A stretch of 64,000 bases of DNA, taken from contig OX393550.1 of assembly GCA_947650365.1 (NCBI GenBank), forward strand, positions 101,892,343 to 101,956,342, read 5' to 3'. The notes beneath the pieces are model-generated. The model was not told the DNA's origin and ran no database searches. It saw only the letters and a list, made by a program, of their open reading frames with translations. The stretch's first letter is position 1, and each line of letters starts with the position of its first letter. Source of the stretch: Chamaelirium japonicum. Lineage: Eukaryota; Streptophyta; Magnoliopsida; Liliales; Melanthiaceae. The position numbers and the translations under genes are program-made. Shown piece by piece: positions 38,555 to 49,984 of this stretch.

Positions 38555-41500
38555 ATGATGACAACTTTAACTTCAAAATGGTCTACAGGTTTGTGATACT
38601 AAGATGTGGTTGGATTCGTTTTGTTGGAGTAATAGGTCAAACTACTGCAAATAGCATGCATCTGTTTCATTGTCGCCCACAATATTGACATGCTTCCAAC
38701 TGTTCAGAAACATAAAACATAAAATATATCATATTATATCAACAATTTTATCTAAACACATGTCTAGATATGTATTTATAATTGATCTAAGATAATTACC
38801 ATTTTAAATGTGTAAATTTTATAGTTAATCATGGATTATTCACAAATTTTATGGATTTTTCATGAATTGTTCAGGTACTTCTTGACCCTGTGAATATCTC
38901 TCCATTTTAGGCTTATGTTTATTAATTATTCATTTTTTCACTGAAAATTTGGACAATTTTGACACTATGGATACAGTAGAAGATGCTTTGCGAAATGGAT
39001 GAACACCCTTGTATATTCCTCTTTGTTCTTTTCTGTCTATCTTTAGTCACATTTGCTTTGGGATATCTGGATGTTGTGATGGTTATTTCCATAGGGATTC
39101 TTATAATATATTTTTCTTATTTGGCTTACTAATATGCCAGATATTTGAGTCTACTGATACAACTTTTCTTGTTTATTTCATTTTATCATTGTGTTGGCAC
39201 AAAAAATAAATTTTTTTGCACACTTTTTTTTAAAACTACAGTCCTATTTTCTTGGAATCTCCAATGAAATGAAAGTATCGTCCTTGTCATGACTGATGAC
39301 TCATGAATATGAAATACAGATACACCTTCCTCTTTCCCACTCCCACACAAAATCTAGTATGCCCCAGGTTCTCTCAACCTATGTTATCGAAAATCCGATT
39401 TTTTGAATAAGTCGCGATTAAAACTCGACTTATTCAGTAATCGTTCGCTACACGACTCTTTCTCGATTTTTTGAAAATGTTACTACTTTGTGAAAAAATC
39501 ATGATTTTCGCATGTTAATCCTGACTTACACGTTTTAATCCTGATTAGTCACGTTTTAATCTCGTCATCTACTGCACATAAAACATGGTGGAATATCTAT
39601 ATATAAATATATTTGTAAATTCTACTATTTGTTTCGTTTTGTTCTACATTAAACTCCGACCTTTATTCTCTTTGTACTTTAAAGATAATAATCTTAGAAA
39701 TGCGGGTATTGCAAAAGCCCTGATTATGGGAACATGGAATTTGCTCTTATTGACATTTTTACCTTAAACAGTGGGCCGCTCGCAGTTGGGCTAGGCAACA
39801 ATTTGTTGGGGGTACTGAAAACACCTCATGAGAAAATGGCAATGCTGAGTCACAACTATCTTTTCTCTCAGGTATGCTCTCGTCCTTGTCTTTTATGTAA
39901 TTTACTTACTTCATTGGGATACTGAGTCACAAGTATCTTTTCTCTCAGGTATGCTCTCGTCCTTATCTTTTATGCAATTTGCTTACTTCCTTGGGATATA
40001 CACACTTGGGATATCCTTTTAATGCTTCAAGCTAATTAGCAACTATAAGTGATGATTGGTTTTTGTCCACCTTGCTCTTTGAAAGGTAAACATGGTATTT
40101 TGATCATGTGCATGCTTCTACTGTCATTTAAATCTATTGTTTTTTGATCTGTCATCTCTTTTCTGATGGATTAATATTGGGTTTTGATGTTTCCACCCAC
40201 TATTTTTTATACTTCCATCCTTTTGTATGGTTTTGATGGCCTTGGCATATCAATGTATTTTAGATCTTTTCACCCAGCCATCAAAACTACTTTTAATGGA
40301 AATATAGAAAACAGTGGGTGGGAGTATCAATCATAGTTACCAAGTCGGAAAACGGAAAAAAAACGGCAAGGGAAAAAATCGGAAAGATACGATGAAAACG
40401 AAAAAAACAGAAAAAAAAACGAGAAAACATCGGAAAAAACAAAAAAAATCTTAAAAATTATACCAAGTATGTATATATGTCATTTTCCAACATTAAGTAA
40501 TCAAAAGTTCAAAACATATAGCATATGCATTTATTAAGCATGAACAAAATAAAACCCGAACCCAATTTAAACCCGGACCAAACCCGATGCGTTTTATACG
40601 TGTTTTTCCCATTTTAAATGCGTATAAAACATGTACGGACGTTTTTTTTCAAAAAAACAAGTTTTTTTACTGTTTGCTACGACTTCGGATCGATACATGT
40701 TTTATACGCGTTTTTTTCAAAAAAACACCCGATTTGGTAACTATGGTATCAATACCCTACGTTAATAACTTTTCTTTCTTTCTATATTTTTCTCTCAAGG
40801 CCATTAAAATTTGGCTTCCAAGAAGTTCTGCATTAGCCACCATACTTCTAATGGCAAAAGAGAAAACGGTGGCTGTTTGTAAAAAGGAATGGTGCATATA
40901 TGCTATATCAAGACAAGTGGTATCCAAAAACTGTTCTCGTGCAACCAAACCGAAATTATTTTCTTACCTGATTTTTCACGTGATCTGGTAGCTTGACTAG
41001 AAGTTAGCATTTAGCCCGAGGCATTTTCAGTGAATTATCTGCCTAATTATTGAGATTCTCTTAATTATTGTTATCATCGAGGTTTGGGCCATGACCATTT
41101 TTCTTGACAGTGAGTTTTGCAACTTTATCGTCGAATCGGATCCTGAATAAATATTTAAAGTAGCACAAAAAATCCATTTGGAATACTAACATCACATTTA
41201 GATTAAATAGCCAAGACATTTTTGCATTGTTGCAGTAGCAAAGAACATTCATACAGATGAGGTCTAACCTCAAAGTGGTCGATAACTCTGGTGCAAAGCG
41301 GGTTATGTGTATACAGTCTTTGAAGGGGAAGAGGGGGGCAAGATTGGGTGACACGATAATTGCTTCTGTGAAGGAAGCACAACCTCGTGGTAAAGTTAAG
41401 ACAGGAGAGGTGGTGTATGGTGTGGTTGTGCGTGCTGCCATGCAGAGAGGGCGTTGTGATGGCAGTGAGATCAAGTTTGACGACAATGCAGTAGTCCTCG

Positions 41501-41610
41501 TTAACAAGCAGGGAGAGCCAATTGGGACTCGCGTTTTTGGACCAGTGCCCCATGAACTTAGGAAGAGGAAGCATGTCAAGATTTTAACTTTGGCTGAGCA
41601 CATAGCTTGA
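38555..41610 (+). CDS. HLL: Mitochondrial ribosomal protein L14 (HUELLENLOS / HUELLENLOS-PARALOG family)
   Basis: A component of the mitochondrial large subunit (uL14); the Arabidopsis relative HLL is needed for ovule growth. Proposed exons: 38,555-38,588 (tentative), 39,786-39,871, 41,239-41,610. They give about 163 residues: a short presequence ([11 protein letters not shown], then VGLGNNLLG), [20 protein letters not shown] across the last junction, then the whole uL14 core ([52 protein letters not shown]) ending LAEHIA. Exon 3 must start after GCAGTAG, because using the earlier AG puts TAG in frame. Exon 2 shows the family words GLGNNL and FSQ. Exon 1 fits in phase and loosely in sequence but could be elsewhere. 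HLL and HLP cannot be told apart here. The gene converges on INT2, 1.3 kb away. Confidence 0.88.
39845..39998 (+). repeat. 77-bp tandem duplication over an exon-intron border of the L14 gene
   Basis: 39,845-39,921 and 39,922-39,998 are near-identical copies that include the last 27 bases of exon 2 and its donor CAG/GTATGC, so a second copy of the splice donor follows 77 bp downstream. Confidence 0.93.
40332..40745. mobile_element. 414-bp hAT MITE in L14 intron 2
   Basis: The inverted ends CATAGTTACCAAGTCGG and CATAGTTACCAAATCGGGTG are flanked by a perfect 8-bp duplication GTATCAAT (40,324-40,331 and 40,746-40,753), diagnostic of hAT insertion. The inside is A-rich with repeated CGGAAAAAAC words and has no transposase. 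Confidence 0.92.
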
Positions 41611-42921
41611 AGTATGCAGTTTTCTTGCTTTTTGTACGTTTTTCTCCTCAGGAATCTGAATGTTGGCAGGAAAAGAGCAATATTTATGTTATGCTCATTG
41701 TTTTGCATGCCAAATCTATTTTGTTGATTTGTAAACTATAGTTTAGGGGTTTGAATTGAATTCCTGAATACGCATCATCCGAGGATTAGCCCTCTCTTCG
41801 AAATTGTGTTATTCAGTCTCAACTTTACTTACCACTTGTTTTTAGTATTGCTGCTGATATTTGGTGAGCTTATCCTGCTATTCTAGAACTACATGACATT
41901 CCACATGTGCTAGTGAAGTTAAAATCCTGTCATGTACGAAACTATGAATTGCTTTATTTGTGTGATTATCGTTCGTTTTTATTGCTTGGTGTTGTTTAAT
42001 ATCAGTGAAATATGGTCCAATAGGGGCCAAGTGAAGGATTTTCGAACTCTTTGCTCTAGCAAAGCTACCCTTCAAGTCATTGTGAGAGGTGACATAATTC
42101 TTCCCGGTTTCATGAACTAGCCTAGTCATAAAATCTGATTCTGTGGTTCTTTGCCTAGAGAGACTCATACTATGATTTTTACAGATACTTTAGGCTTGCA
42201 AACAAATCCTTCGCTTGGAAACATCGATCACGATTCCTCTATTAGCATCTATTAGATATCCCACAACATATTTCCTCAAAACCAACCTGATTTTGGAGTT
42301 TGTATGTGTTACGTGGAGAATTCAAAGTTTGGATTTCGCAAAATCAAACTTGTGGAGAATCTAGGATCTTATATGGCATGAACTGCAGATCATGATTGAA
42401 TCATCTCCATGTTAGCAGTTGTTACTTCTAGGGAAAGTGTCGTGTTACGGTGTTCGTACTATTTTTAAGCTTGACAGCAGGAGTCTTACAATTTTATGGA
42501 GCTGTGGACTATTGATCCTTATGGCTGCCCACATGTTTTTAAACATAGATTGAGTCACATTGCCTAATTATCTCACCATTGCATATGTTGATAAAAAAAC
42601 TTTCAATTACTCTTGCTCCGGCATTTCGCTTATATCGGCCCAAAACTTGAACTGCAGGGCATCTTAATTGGCTTTTTTTTTTTTTTACCTCAATTCTGTA
42701 GCTTCTCTTTTATATGGTTTTCAGTGAAAGCCTTCATTTCTTGAAATAAAGTTCCAAATAGTCTTAATCGATTTGTTCTATAATTCGAAGTACTCCATTT
42801 GTTTTAAAGCCCACACCAGAACAGATAGCATTGCTCAAACTGTTGTATTGAGTGCTATGCTCTTAGTTCAATATATTGTAGCATTGATACAGATGGAAAA
42901 CAAAGGACATTTATTCACACC

Positions 42922-45900
42922 TCATACATTTGAATTCTTTTTTGGCTGTTCTGCCCTTTTCTTCCAAAACTTGAACTGTATTGTCCTTTGCTCAAGCATC
43001 TTCTCCACCTCCTCGATCGGCAGCCCCTTAGTTTCTGGGACAAAGATCAACACAAAAAACAGTGCGACCACCGATATCAACCCAAAAATCAGAAAGGCCC
43101 ACGAAGTCCCAATTGCCTCCGTTAGCGATAGGAAAGACTGCGCGACGATTAGGTTCGAAACCCAGTTTGCGGTTGCAGCGATCCCCCCGCACACTCCCCT
43201 GAACCTCAGTGGGTATATTTCAGAATTGACAATCCATGGGACTGTGCCCATTCCTGGCGAGAAGGACATGATGTAGAGGGCCAATCCAATCAATGCTAAC
43301 CATCCATATCTGCTCGGGCACCCTCTCGTGTACCACAGCCTGCTTTCCCCATGGCACATATCTTTCACTGTGGAATTCGAAATCAAGCATGCTCCAGGAA
43401 AAAGCTGCAATAAAGAACAAAAAAAGAACGGTAACGGGCGCCTTAAGGGATAATTATCTGAACCTCAAATTCCGAGGGGGGGAACTTCAAGAACTGCACT
43501 CTAAAATCATAGGTGAAGAAATGTGTATATTAGTGTCTAAGAAGCACTGACACTGGTACGGGGACACGGGTACGACATGACACGGCAAATCCTAAAAAAG
43601 GAGGACACGGGTACGGCGGGGACACGACAAAATAAATTAATATTTTTAAATTAATATTTTATGTGTGTTTGCAACTCATATATATTTCAATAACTGAAAA
43701 ACCTCATAGAAAACAACTAAAATGAAAATTTAATGCATACTGAATCGCTATCGTTAGTTGCATACAGCTAGATCGGTGAATCGCAGACAACTCTAAATGG
43801 TATGGAAAATGACGGTTGTGTTTCAGTTTTGACTTCAACCTATCTGAAACCTCAGAGGATAAGATAAGTTAAAGCCAAACCTGAATCGTAACCGTCCATC
43901 ATAACCATCCTGACAAGTGAATCACTCAAGCCCAAATGGCATGCAAAAGAACGGCTGCGATTCAATTTTGGCTTCAACCTATCTGATTTTATGAGGTTTT
44001 AACCTCAGAGGATCAGATAGGTTGAAACCAAAACTGAATCACCACAGCTTGTAACTCGATCCTATATCGAACAATCCGTCAACCCGCAGTGTCCCGAGTG
44101 TCCGACCGTGTCCGGCTCCCGAAAGCACATAGGATACAAGAATGAGACATACCTTATTAGTGCTAGAAGCACAGAATCCGCAATCTGCAGACTTAGCTTT
44201 TAAGCATTTTGTACAGTCCCAGTTAGTCGAGGCTCCGTAATCTGGGCAGGTGTAAGCTGCAAAATGCGTCGTTTCCTGATGACTAACGTTTGGTGAGTGT
44301 GATGCTGTCTCATGGAAGACTGCTGCTAAGAGTCCGAGCGACAGTATAACCCCGAGCAAACTGATTACCAAGAGCTTTTTCCTCCCTGTTCTGTCTATGA
44401 AGTAGATACTGACTATCGAACCCATAGCATTCAGACCGGATGTGACGAGTGAGAGCGCAAGTGCTGTCTGGTTCGATGCGAATCCGGCGAGCTGAACTAT
44501 GGTAGGACTGTAGTACATGACAGTGTTTATGCCGACAAACTGCTGGAAAACCTGGAGCCCGACGCCTGCAAAGAGTCCTCTCCTCACTGTCTTAGTTTTC
44601 AAGAGCTTGATGAAGTTGATCTTCTCTGAAGATCCTTCTACCTTGACCTCTGATTCAACTGAGTCTTTGAGTGCTTGGATTTCTCCCTCAACCTGATGAT
44701 CTGGGTATATTTTTCTAAGTATGGATTCTGCTTCTGTTTGCCTTCCCTGAGAAATATAGAATAGAGAATTTCTGTGAGATGTTCTCTTGAATTATTAGTC
44801 TCAATTCTTATGTTTTAAATGAGTATATTGAATGTGTTAATATGTTATATATATCTAGAGATTGTTCGCTTAATATACATTGTTTGCCCATTTTGTAACA
44901 ACTTAAACTTTTATGTGACGTGGTTACTTAATATGGGATCAGAGCTCTGCTTTCCAAGAGGTCATGAGTTCAAATCGTGTTACCTCTATTTGTTTATTGC
45001 ACCATCTATTTTAATGAGAAGTTTTTACAAATCAACCCTGGTAATCTTCTATATTTATGTATAAACCCCGGTAAAGTCAATATTTGCATGTAAGCCTCTT
45101 AAATCATCCAATATTTGCATATCGACCCCTACAATTAGTTGGCATCCAAAATGAAGGAATAGTTTGGAAATATTCCTTCGTTCGGTTGTTATTTGCTTAT
45201 TTCATTAATCTAAAGGGGAAATAACCGATTTACCCATGGTTTTAATTACTTAAATTGTCATATATTTATTGAACATGGACTTAACCCAAAGCAAACATAG
45301 ACATAACCCGAATCTAACTTGGATCTATTCCGAAGAATTTCTCACATTTTAGGGGTATTTACAGGGTTTAAGGAAAATATTAAGTATGAAATAAAAAATA
45401 TTCTCTCGTTTTGGATGTAGCTAACTGCAGAGGTCAATATGTCATGTTTGAATGAATTGAAGGGTTTATATGTAAATAGAGAAGACTATAGGGGTTGATT
45501 TATAAAAAACCCTTTAATGAAATAAATCCCTATATCACGAATTTGGCATGAAATGATTAACAATAGAACTTTTTCGCACAACAGTCATTGTAACAACCAT
45601 CGTCTCTTTATGGGAAGAGAGAAGCAATCACGTGTTCGATGCTGCCAAGTCCTAGCGGGTATTTTCTACTCAGTGGTCAGTAGGGACGGAACTATGTATG
45701 GACCAAGGGGGGCCATGACCCCCCCCCCCCCCCCCCTCAAATATATTTTTTTAAAAATTATATAGTAAAAGGTTTGAATTTTAGTATATAAAATTTTTTT
45801 GTTTATGCTTTAGCCCCCCTTAGACGAAATCATTATGCTTTGGTCCCTCTCAATATAAAATCTAGGGGTGGGACTTGGGCGGGTTGAAGGGTCTGCCCAT

Positions 45901-48900
45901 GCCCAACCCGACTTGCACAAACCTTTGCCCGTTTTCCCCGTGGAACCCGAGGAACCCGTGGAAGTCCAACCCGTGTTTGCCCATTCTAGTTCCTCGGGTT
46001 CTTCGGGTTGCTCGGGTTGCCCAATTTACAAAATAATAAGCAGGTTGGACGGGTTGCCCAATTAGAAATGCTTGTGCACGTAAATAGATGGTAAAAAAAA
46101 TCTTTCATTTGCATAACAAAAACATAAAGTCCAACTCATATCCTCACATATTTCAAACTAATTCTTATCATTCAACATCAAATAGGCGGTCTTTGATTTC
46201 CATAAAAAAAAAACTATCAAAGCATTCCACCTTAGTGTGTCACTTTTTCGGGTTCCTCGGGTTGGGGAGATCGGTGCCCAAACCCGTCCAAATTGAAATC
46301 GGGTTGATCTATTTTTGTCCAAATCCGTCCAAGTTTTTAACAAGCTTTGCCCATGTTTGTCCATTGTTCGGGTTGGGCGAGTCGGGTTCGGGTCAGACCT
46401 GCTTAAGTCCCACCCCTAATAAAATCCTGGTTCTGTCCCTGGTGGTCAGGAAAATTGCCCCTTTACATTGACAATGTCACTACCACGGAACAAGGTAAGT
46501 GATGGATATGGAAATATTGATATTCGTAGACGGTCTAATGACAAATGTCAAATTTAGATATTTTATAAAAAAATTGTTAGTTAGTGGATATTAGTCTAGT
46601 ATATAGATCAATTGATAGTTTTTTTTTTACAAATCAACCCCTACAATCTTCTCTATTTATATATAAACCCCTATAAAAGTGATATTTACATATAAACTCC
46701 TCAATTCATTCAAGCATTACATATTGACCCTTGAAGTTAGCTGACATCCAAAACAAGAGAATATTTTTTATTTCATCCTTAATGTTTTACCTAAGCTTTG
46801 TAAATACCCCTCCGATGTGAGAATTCTTCGGATTAGGTCCAAGTTAGATTCGGATTATGTCTATGTTTATTTTGGGTCAAGTCCATGTTCAATAAAGACA
46901 GATCAATTTAACTAATTAAAACCATGGGTAAATCGGTTATTTGTCTCTTAAATTAATGAGATAACAGTCGAATGAAGGAATATTTGAGTTCATTTTGGAT
47001 GCCAACTAACTGTAAGGGTCAATATATAAATATTGGATGATTTAAAGGTTTTATATGCAAAAGCCCCTAATCGATATTAGAACATGAAAGTCTAACCTTT
47101 CTATAAAGCCAACGAGGTGATTCTGGTAGAAGCAACATCAATATAAACTGCAGGAAAGCCGGAAGTCCAGCAATCCCAAGCATCCACCTCCAAGTGCCCG
47201 GTGCCTGAAAATAAAAGGACAATTTGTCATGATTTATTTGAAAAAATTGAGGATCCATGATTTGTCTTCTATATAGGACATGGTATTGTGTCTTGATTAT
47301 ATTACATCCATATAGATTCTTACCTTTGTGAAGGCTAGGTTGATCAGGTAAGAGAGGAACTGGCCTCCTGTTATGAGGAAGCCATTCGTGCTGACGAGCG
47401 CGCCTCGGACTCTGGCGGGGGAAGCCTCAGATATGTAGAGAGGGGCCGTCATTGATGCCATCCCTACTCCGAGGCCAACGAAGACACGGCCTACGAGGAG
47501 GAATGCAGGGCTGGGAGCAGATGCCATGACGACCGCGCCTACGAAGAAGAGAAGGTCTGCTACCATGAGCGAAGCTTTTCTTCCGAACCGATCGTTTGTC
47601 CATCCTCCGATTGCCGCTCCTACAATCGCTCCTGCGACTGCGGTGCTCACGATAGCCTCCTGTGTGTGGGTTCATTCAGCCATTCAAGATGAGGATGTGT
47701 CTTGTTGAAAGAGAAGAAGGTATGCACATATATACTTGTAGGTGTTCTAGCTCTGAAGCCTAATTGAACTCAATTCATCAGCATGCAGCTTAGGGGACCA
47801 AAGATGGTTTTTCATGATTGAAGGTTAGGGAGGCTAATTGAAGAATCTATGCCGAGACTCGAGACCCAGCTAGTTTGACCCAAGGTTTGAGAATTCGGTT
47901 TTGGATTTTGGTTCGATTTCAGCTTCGGAATCAGACCTGGAAAAAAGGACCGGTTCGTGTTCGTGTTTGTGTTTGTGTTCAGCTGCTTTGGGGGGGGGGG
48001 GGGGGCGGGAAAGTAGTAAAAATTCATAAAACAAAATCAGAAATTTGGATCGGATTCACCCAAATTAGGCCTCATTGGAGGCCAGAATGCGGGTTCGGTG
48101 GTTGGTTCGACCCAAATCGAAAATGGTTCGATCGAACCGGTTCGGGTTTGGATTAACCCTCAAAACATAAGTATGACATATCAACAGCAGTGAGCTCACT
48201 CATGCAAAGCATAGCAACAGATGGAACATCAACAAGTGTGAGAATGCATGGATAACAAGTGGAGCATCACCTGCAGCCAGGTCTTCTTATCGACGGCTGT
48301 GAAGTCATCGCGGATGTAAAGCAACGCTCCCGATATCACTCCTGGAAATTGTAAGGATCGTCAGCCTACAGATCTTACAGCATTAGATTCAACTACTGTT
48401 CATGATGGCATGCTCAACAAAGACAGGTCCATTGCAACTTGGCCTGGGCTGCTTGGCTTAACCCGACCCGACCCGACCCGACTCAGAATATGAGTCATTT
48501 CTTCTATCTAGAAATAAATACCTACGATACATACTATGTAGTTTTAATGCCTTTTAATCCTTAGATTGGTTTATTTTGTTTGTTTGGGTATAAGATCGAT
48601 CATCATCTGGATTGATAAGAGGAGAAACTAGGTGGCTATGGCGATGGCGGCCACCTTAACCCGGGCTATGGCCGGCTAACCCACCTCAGTCTGAACCCGA
48701 CCCGGCCTCAACTGTATGAATTCCAACCGGAGGTTGTCGAGGGTATGTTTGGTTGCCGGTAAAATATAGGAAAGAAAATTAATTTTAGTTGATAGGAGAG
48801 TGGTCCCCACAGAAAAATAATTTTTCTGTTGAAATTAATTTTTTATCTATAAAAATTTTCTTGCCAAAAAAACAAAAAAAAAACAAAGAGAAAGAAAAAA

Positions 48901-49707
48901 AAAAGTTATTTTTTCTTTCTTTTTCAGACAGCCAAAAATAAAAAAAAAAGTTATTTTTTTTTTATTTTCTATGAATTTTTTTCTTGTAAAAACTTTGCCA
49001 GTAACCAAACACAAGTCGGGTTGGGTTAACATTGACTTCCAACCCGGCCCGACTTGCTGCCCTGGGTCCAACAATTTAACTTGTTTTTTGCATTTTCTCT
49101 GGTTTAACATGCATGCAGGCCTTATCTCTAACCTTTGGCTGCTATTTTAGCTTGTGGTAAGCTATCTCTTTCCAAATTCTTGCCTTTAAAAGGGCTTTGA
49201 TGAAAATAAAAATCCAACATATATTATAGAAAAAAATAATTAAAAAAAATTGATGAATATAAACCCAAAAATAATTAGTATTTTTGTTGTGTTAATATAT
49301 TTATGATGACAAAATGATGATTATATACTCGAAAACAGACACCAAGGGGCCGTTTGATTCGCAGAATTAAAGGGGAGGGAATTCAAACTCCTGCTGTATT
49401 ACCTCACGTGAGGGAGGGCTATCCTGTTTGGTTTGCAGAATTGGCCAGGAAATCAGCCCAGCATCCATTTTCAGGGGACAAACCGTATACAAAAAATAGA
49501 GGTGGCATTCATTTCTGCGAACCAAACGAACCACCATGGGTGATTATTTGAGCCATGGATCGGAGAGTTTTCACCTGTGTCGTAACCGAAGAGGAGGCCG
49601 CCGATCCCCGCCGAGAAGGCGAGGCGGAGGACGTAGGGATTCCTCCATGCGAGCGAGAAGCATTCCTTGAAAGCCGATGAATCGGCTTCGATCACCCCCC
49701 CTTCCAT
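42922..49707 (-). CDS. INT2: Inositol transporter 2 (MFS sugar-porter family), complete
   Basis: A plasma-membrane H+/myo-inositol symporter by family. Exons (minus strand): 49,575-49,707, 48,271-48,341, 47,324-47,659, 47,097-47,204, 44,153-44,746, 42,922-43,404. All introns are GT-AG and phases join into 574 residues (Arabidopsis INT2 is about 580 as I remember it). Seen: [10 protein letters not shown] near 36-45; [11 protein letters not shown] 86-96 (the GRxxR-type loop after TM2); [10 protein letters not shown] 207-216; DRTGRKK after TM8; a Cys-rich extracellular loop (CxxC and more) from 383 across the exon 5/6 border, as in INTs; VPETKG 536-541 after TM12; basic tail with [26 protein letters not shown] at the start and [10 protein letters not shown] in the central loop are closer to INT2 than to INT1 or INT4. 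No damage seen. Introns 4 and 5 are loaded with MITEs. Confidence 0.95.
43538..44115. repeat. GGGACACGGGTACGG-type repeat in INT2 intron 5
   Basis: It begins GAAGCACTGACACTGGTACGG and ends in GTGTCCCGAGTGTCCGACCG words. The middle holds an inverted pair around AACCTATCTGA/TCAGATAGGTT. It resembles the repeat at 5,080-5,604. Borders are uncertain. Confidence 0.4.
44938..44990 (+). repeat. tRNA-like SINE fragment
   Basis: GGGATCAGAGCTCTGCTTTCC, AAGAGGTCATGAGTTCAAATC looks like a pol III A-box region followed by a B-box-like GAGTTCAAATC. A related string (GAGCTAGCTTTCCCAAGAGG) lies at 61,612. Too short and diverged to be a tRNA gene. Confidence 0.35.
45019..45512. mobile_element. 494-bp Mutator-like MITE in INT2 intron 4, copy 1
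   Basis: The inverted ends (about 50 bp: TTTTTACAAATCAACCC, AATCTTCTATATTTATGTA; right end matching on the other strand) are flanked by TTTAATGAG and TTTAATGAA, a 9-bp duplication with one mismatch. Non-coding. Confidence 0.75.
45681..46441. mobile_element. hAT MITE (outer) in INT2 intron 4
   Basis: The ends TAGGGACGGAAC and, on the other strand, CAGGGACAGAACC are flanked by a perfect 8-bp duplication GTGGTCAG (45,673-45,680 and 46,442-46,449). Without its own insertion the element is about 197 bp. It contains a run of 17 or more C (from 45,719). Confidence 0.9.
45863..46418. mobile_element. hAT MITE (inner) nested in the outer hAT MITE
   Basis: The inverted ends TAGGGGTGGGACTT are flanked by a perfect 8-bp duplication ATAAAATC (45,855-45,862 and 46,419-46,426). 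The inside holds CCCGTGGAAC/GGGTTGCTCGG-like words. 556 bp, non-coding. Confidence 0.92.
46622..47068. mobile_element. Mutator-like MITE in INT2 intron 4, copy 2, inverted
   Basis: It shares TTTTTACAAATCAACCCCTA, AATCTTCTCTATTTATATA and the inner run around AACCATGGGTAAATCGGTTATTT with copy 1, but in opposite orientation. The right end is diverged and sits 30 bp from exon 4. Confidence 0.72.
48743..49014. mobile_element. MITE with TGTTTGGTT ends in INT2 intron 1
   Basis: The ends GTATGTTTGGTTGCCGG and, on the other strand, TTGTGTTTGGTTACTGGC are inverted copies around an A/T-tract-rich middle. No clear target duplication. The GGGTCGGGT-like words on both sides suggest it sits in another repeat. 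Confidence 0.55.
49346..49535. mobile_element. 190-bp MITE next to INT2 exon 1
   Basis: The ends GGGGCCGTTTGATTCGCAGAA and, on the other strand, GGTTCGTTTGGTTCGCAGAA are inverted copies. It ends 40 bp from the exon 1 donor. The target duplication is not obvious. Confidence 0.6.
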
Positions 49708-49844
49708 GGCAACCTTCCTCTCAACCAAATATGAGAGACAGAATGCGAGAAACACCAAGAGACCAACTTCAACTGAGCTCCACACTGCTCATATAAGAAA
49801 AAGGAGACCAATTCTTTGTTCCAACTCAAGAAGTCAAGCTTCTT

Positions 49845-49962
<118 letters not shown>

Positions 49963-49984
49963 AAATTGCATTCATGATGCGTAG

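Noticed and set aside
44039-44140. Continuation of the INT2 exon 5 frame to 44,039
   Set aside because: The frame runs through a GT donor at 44,152; beyond it the sequence is repeat-like and not transporter-like, while exon 6 resumes the protein.
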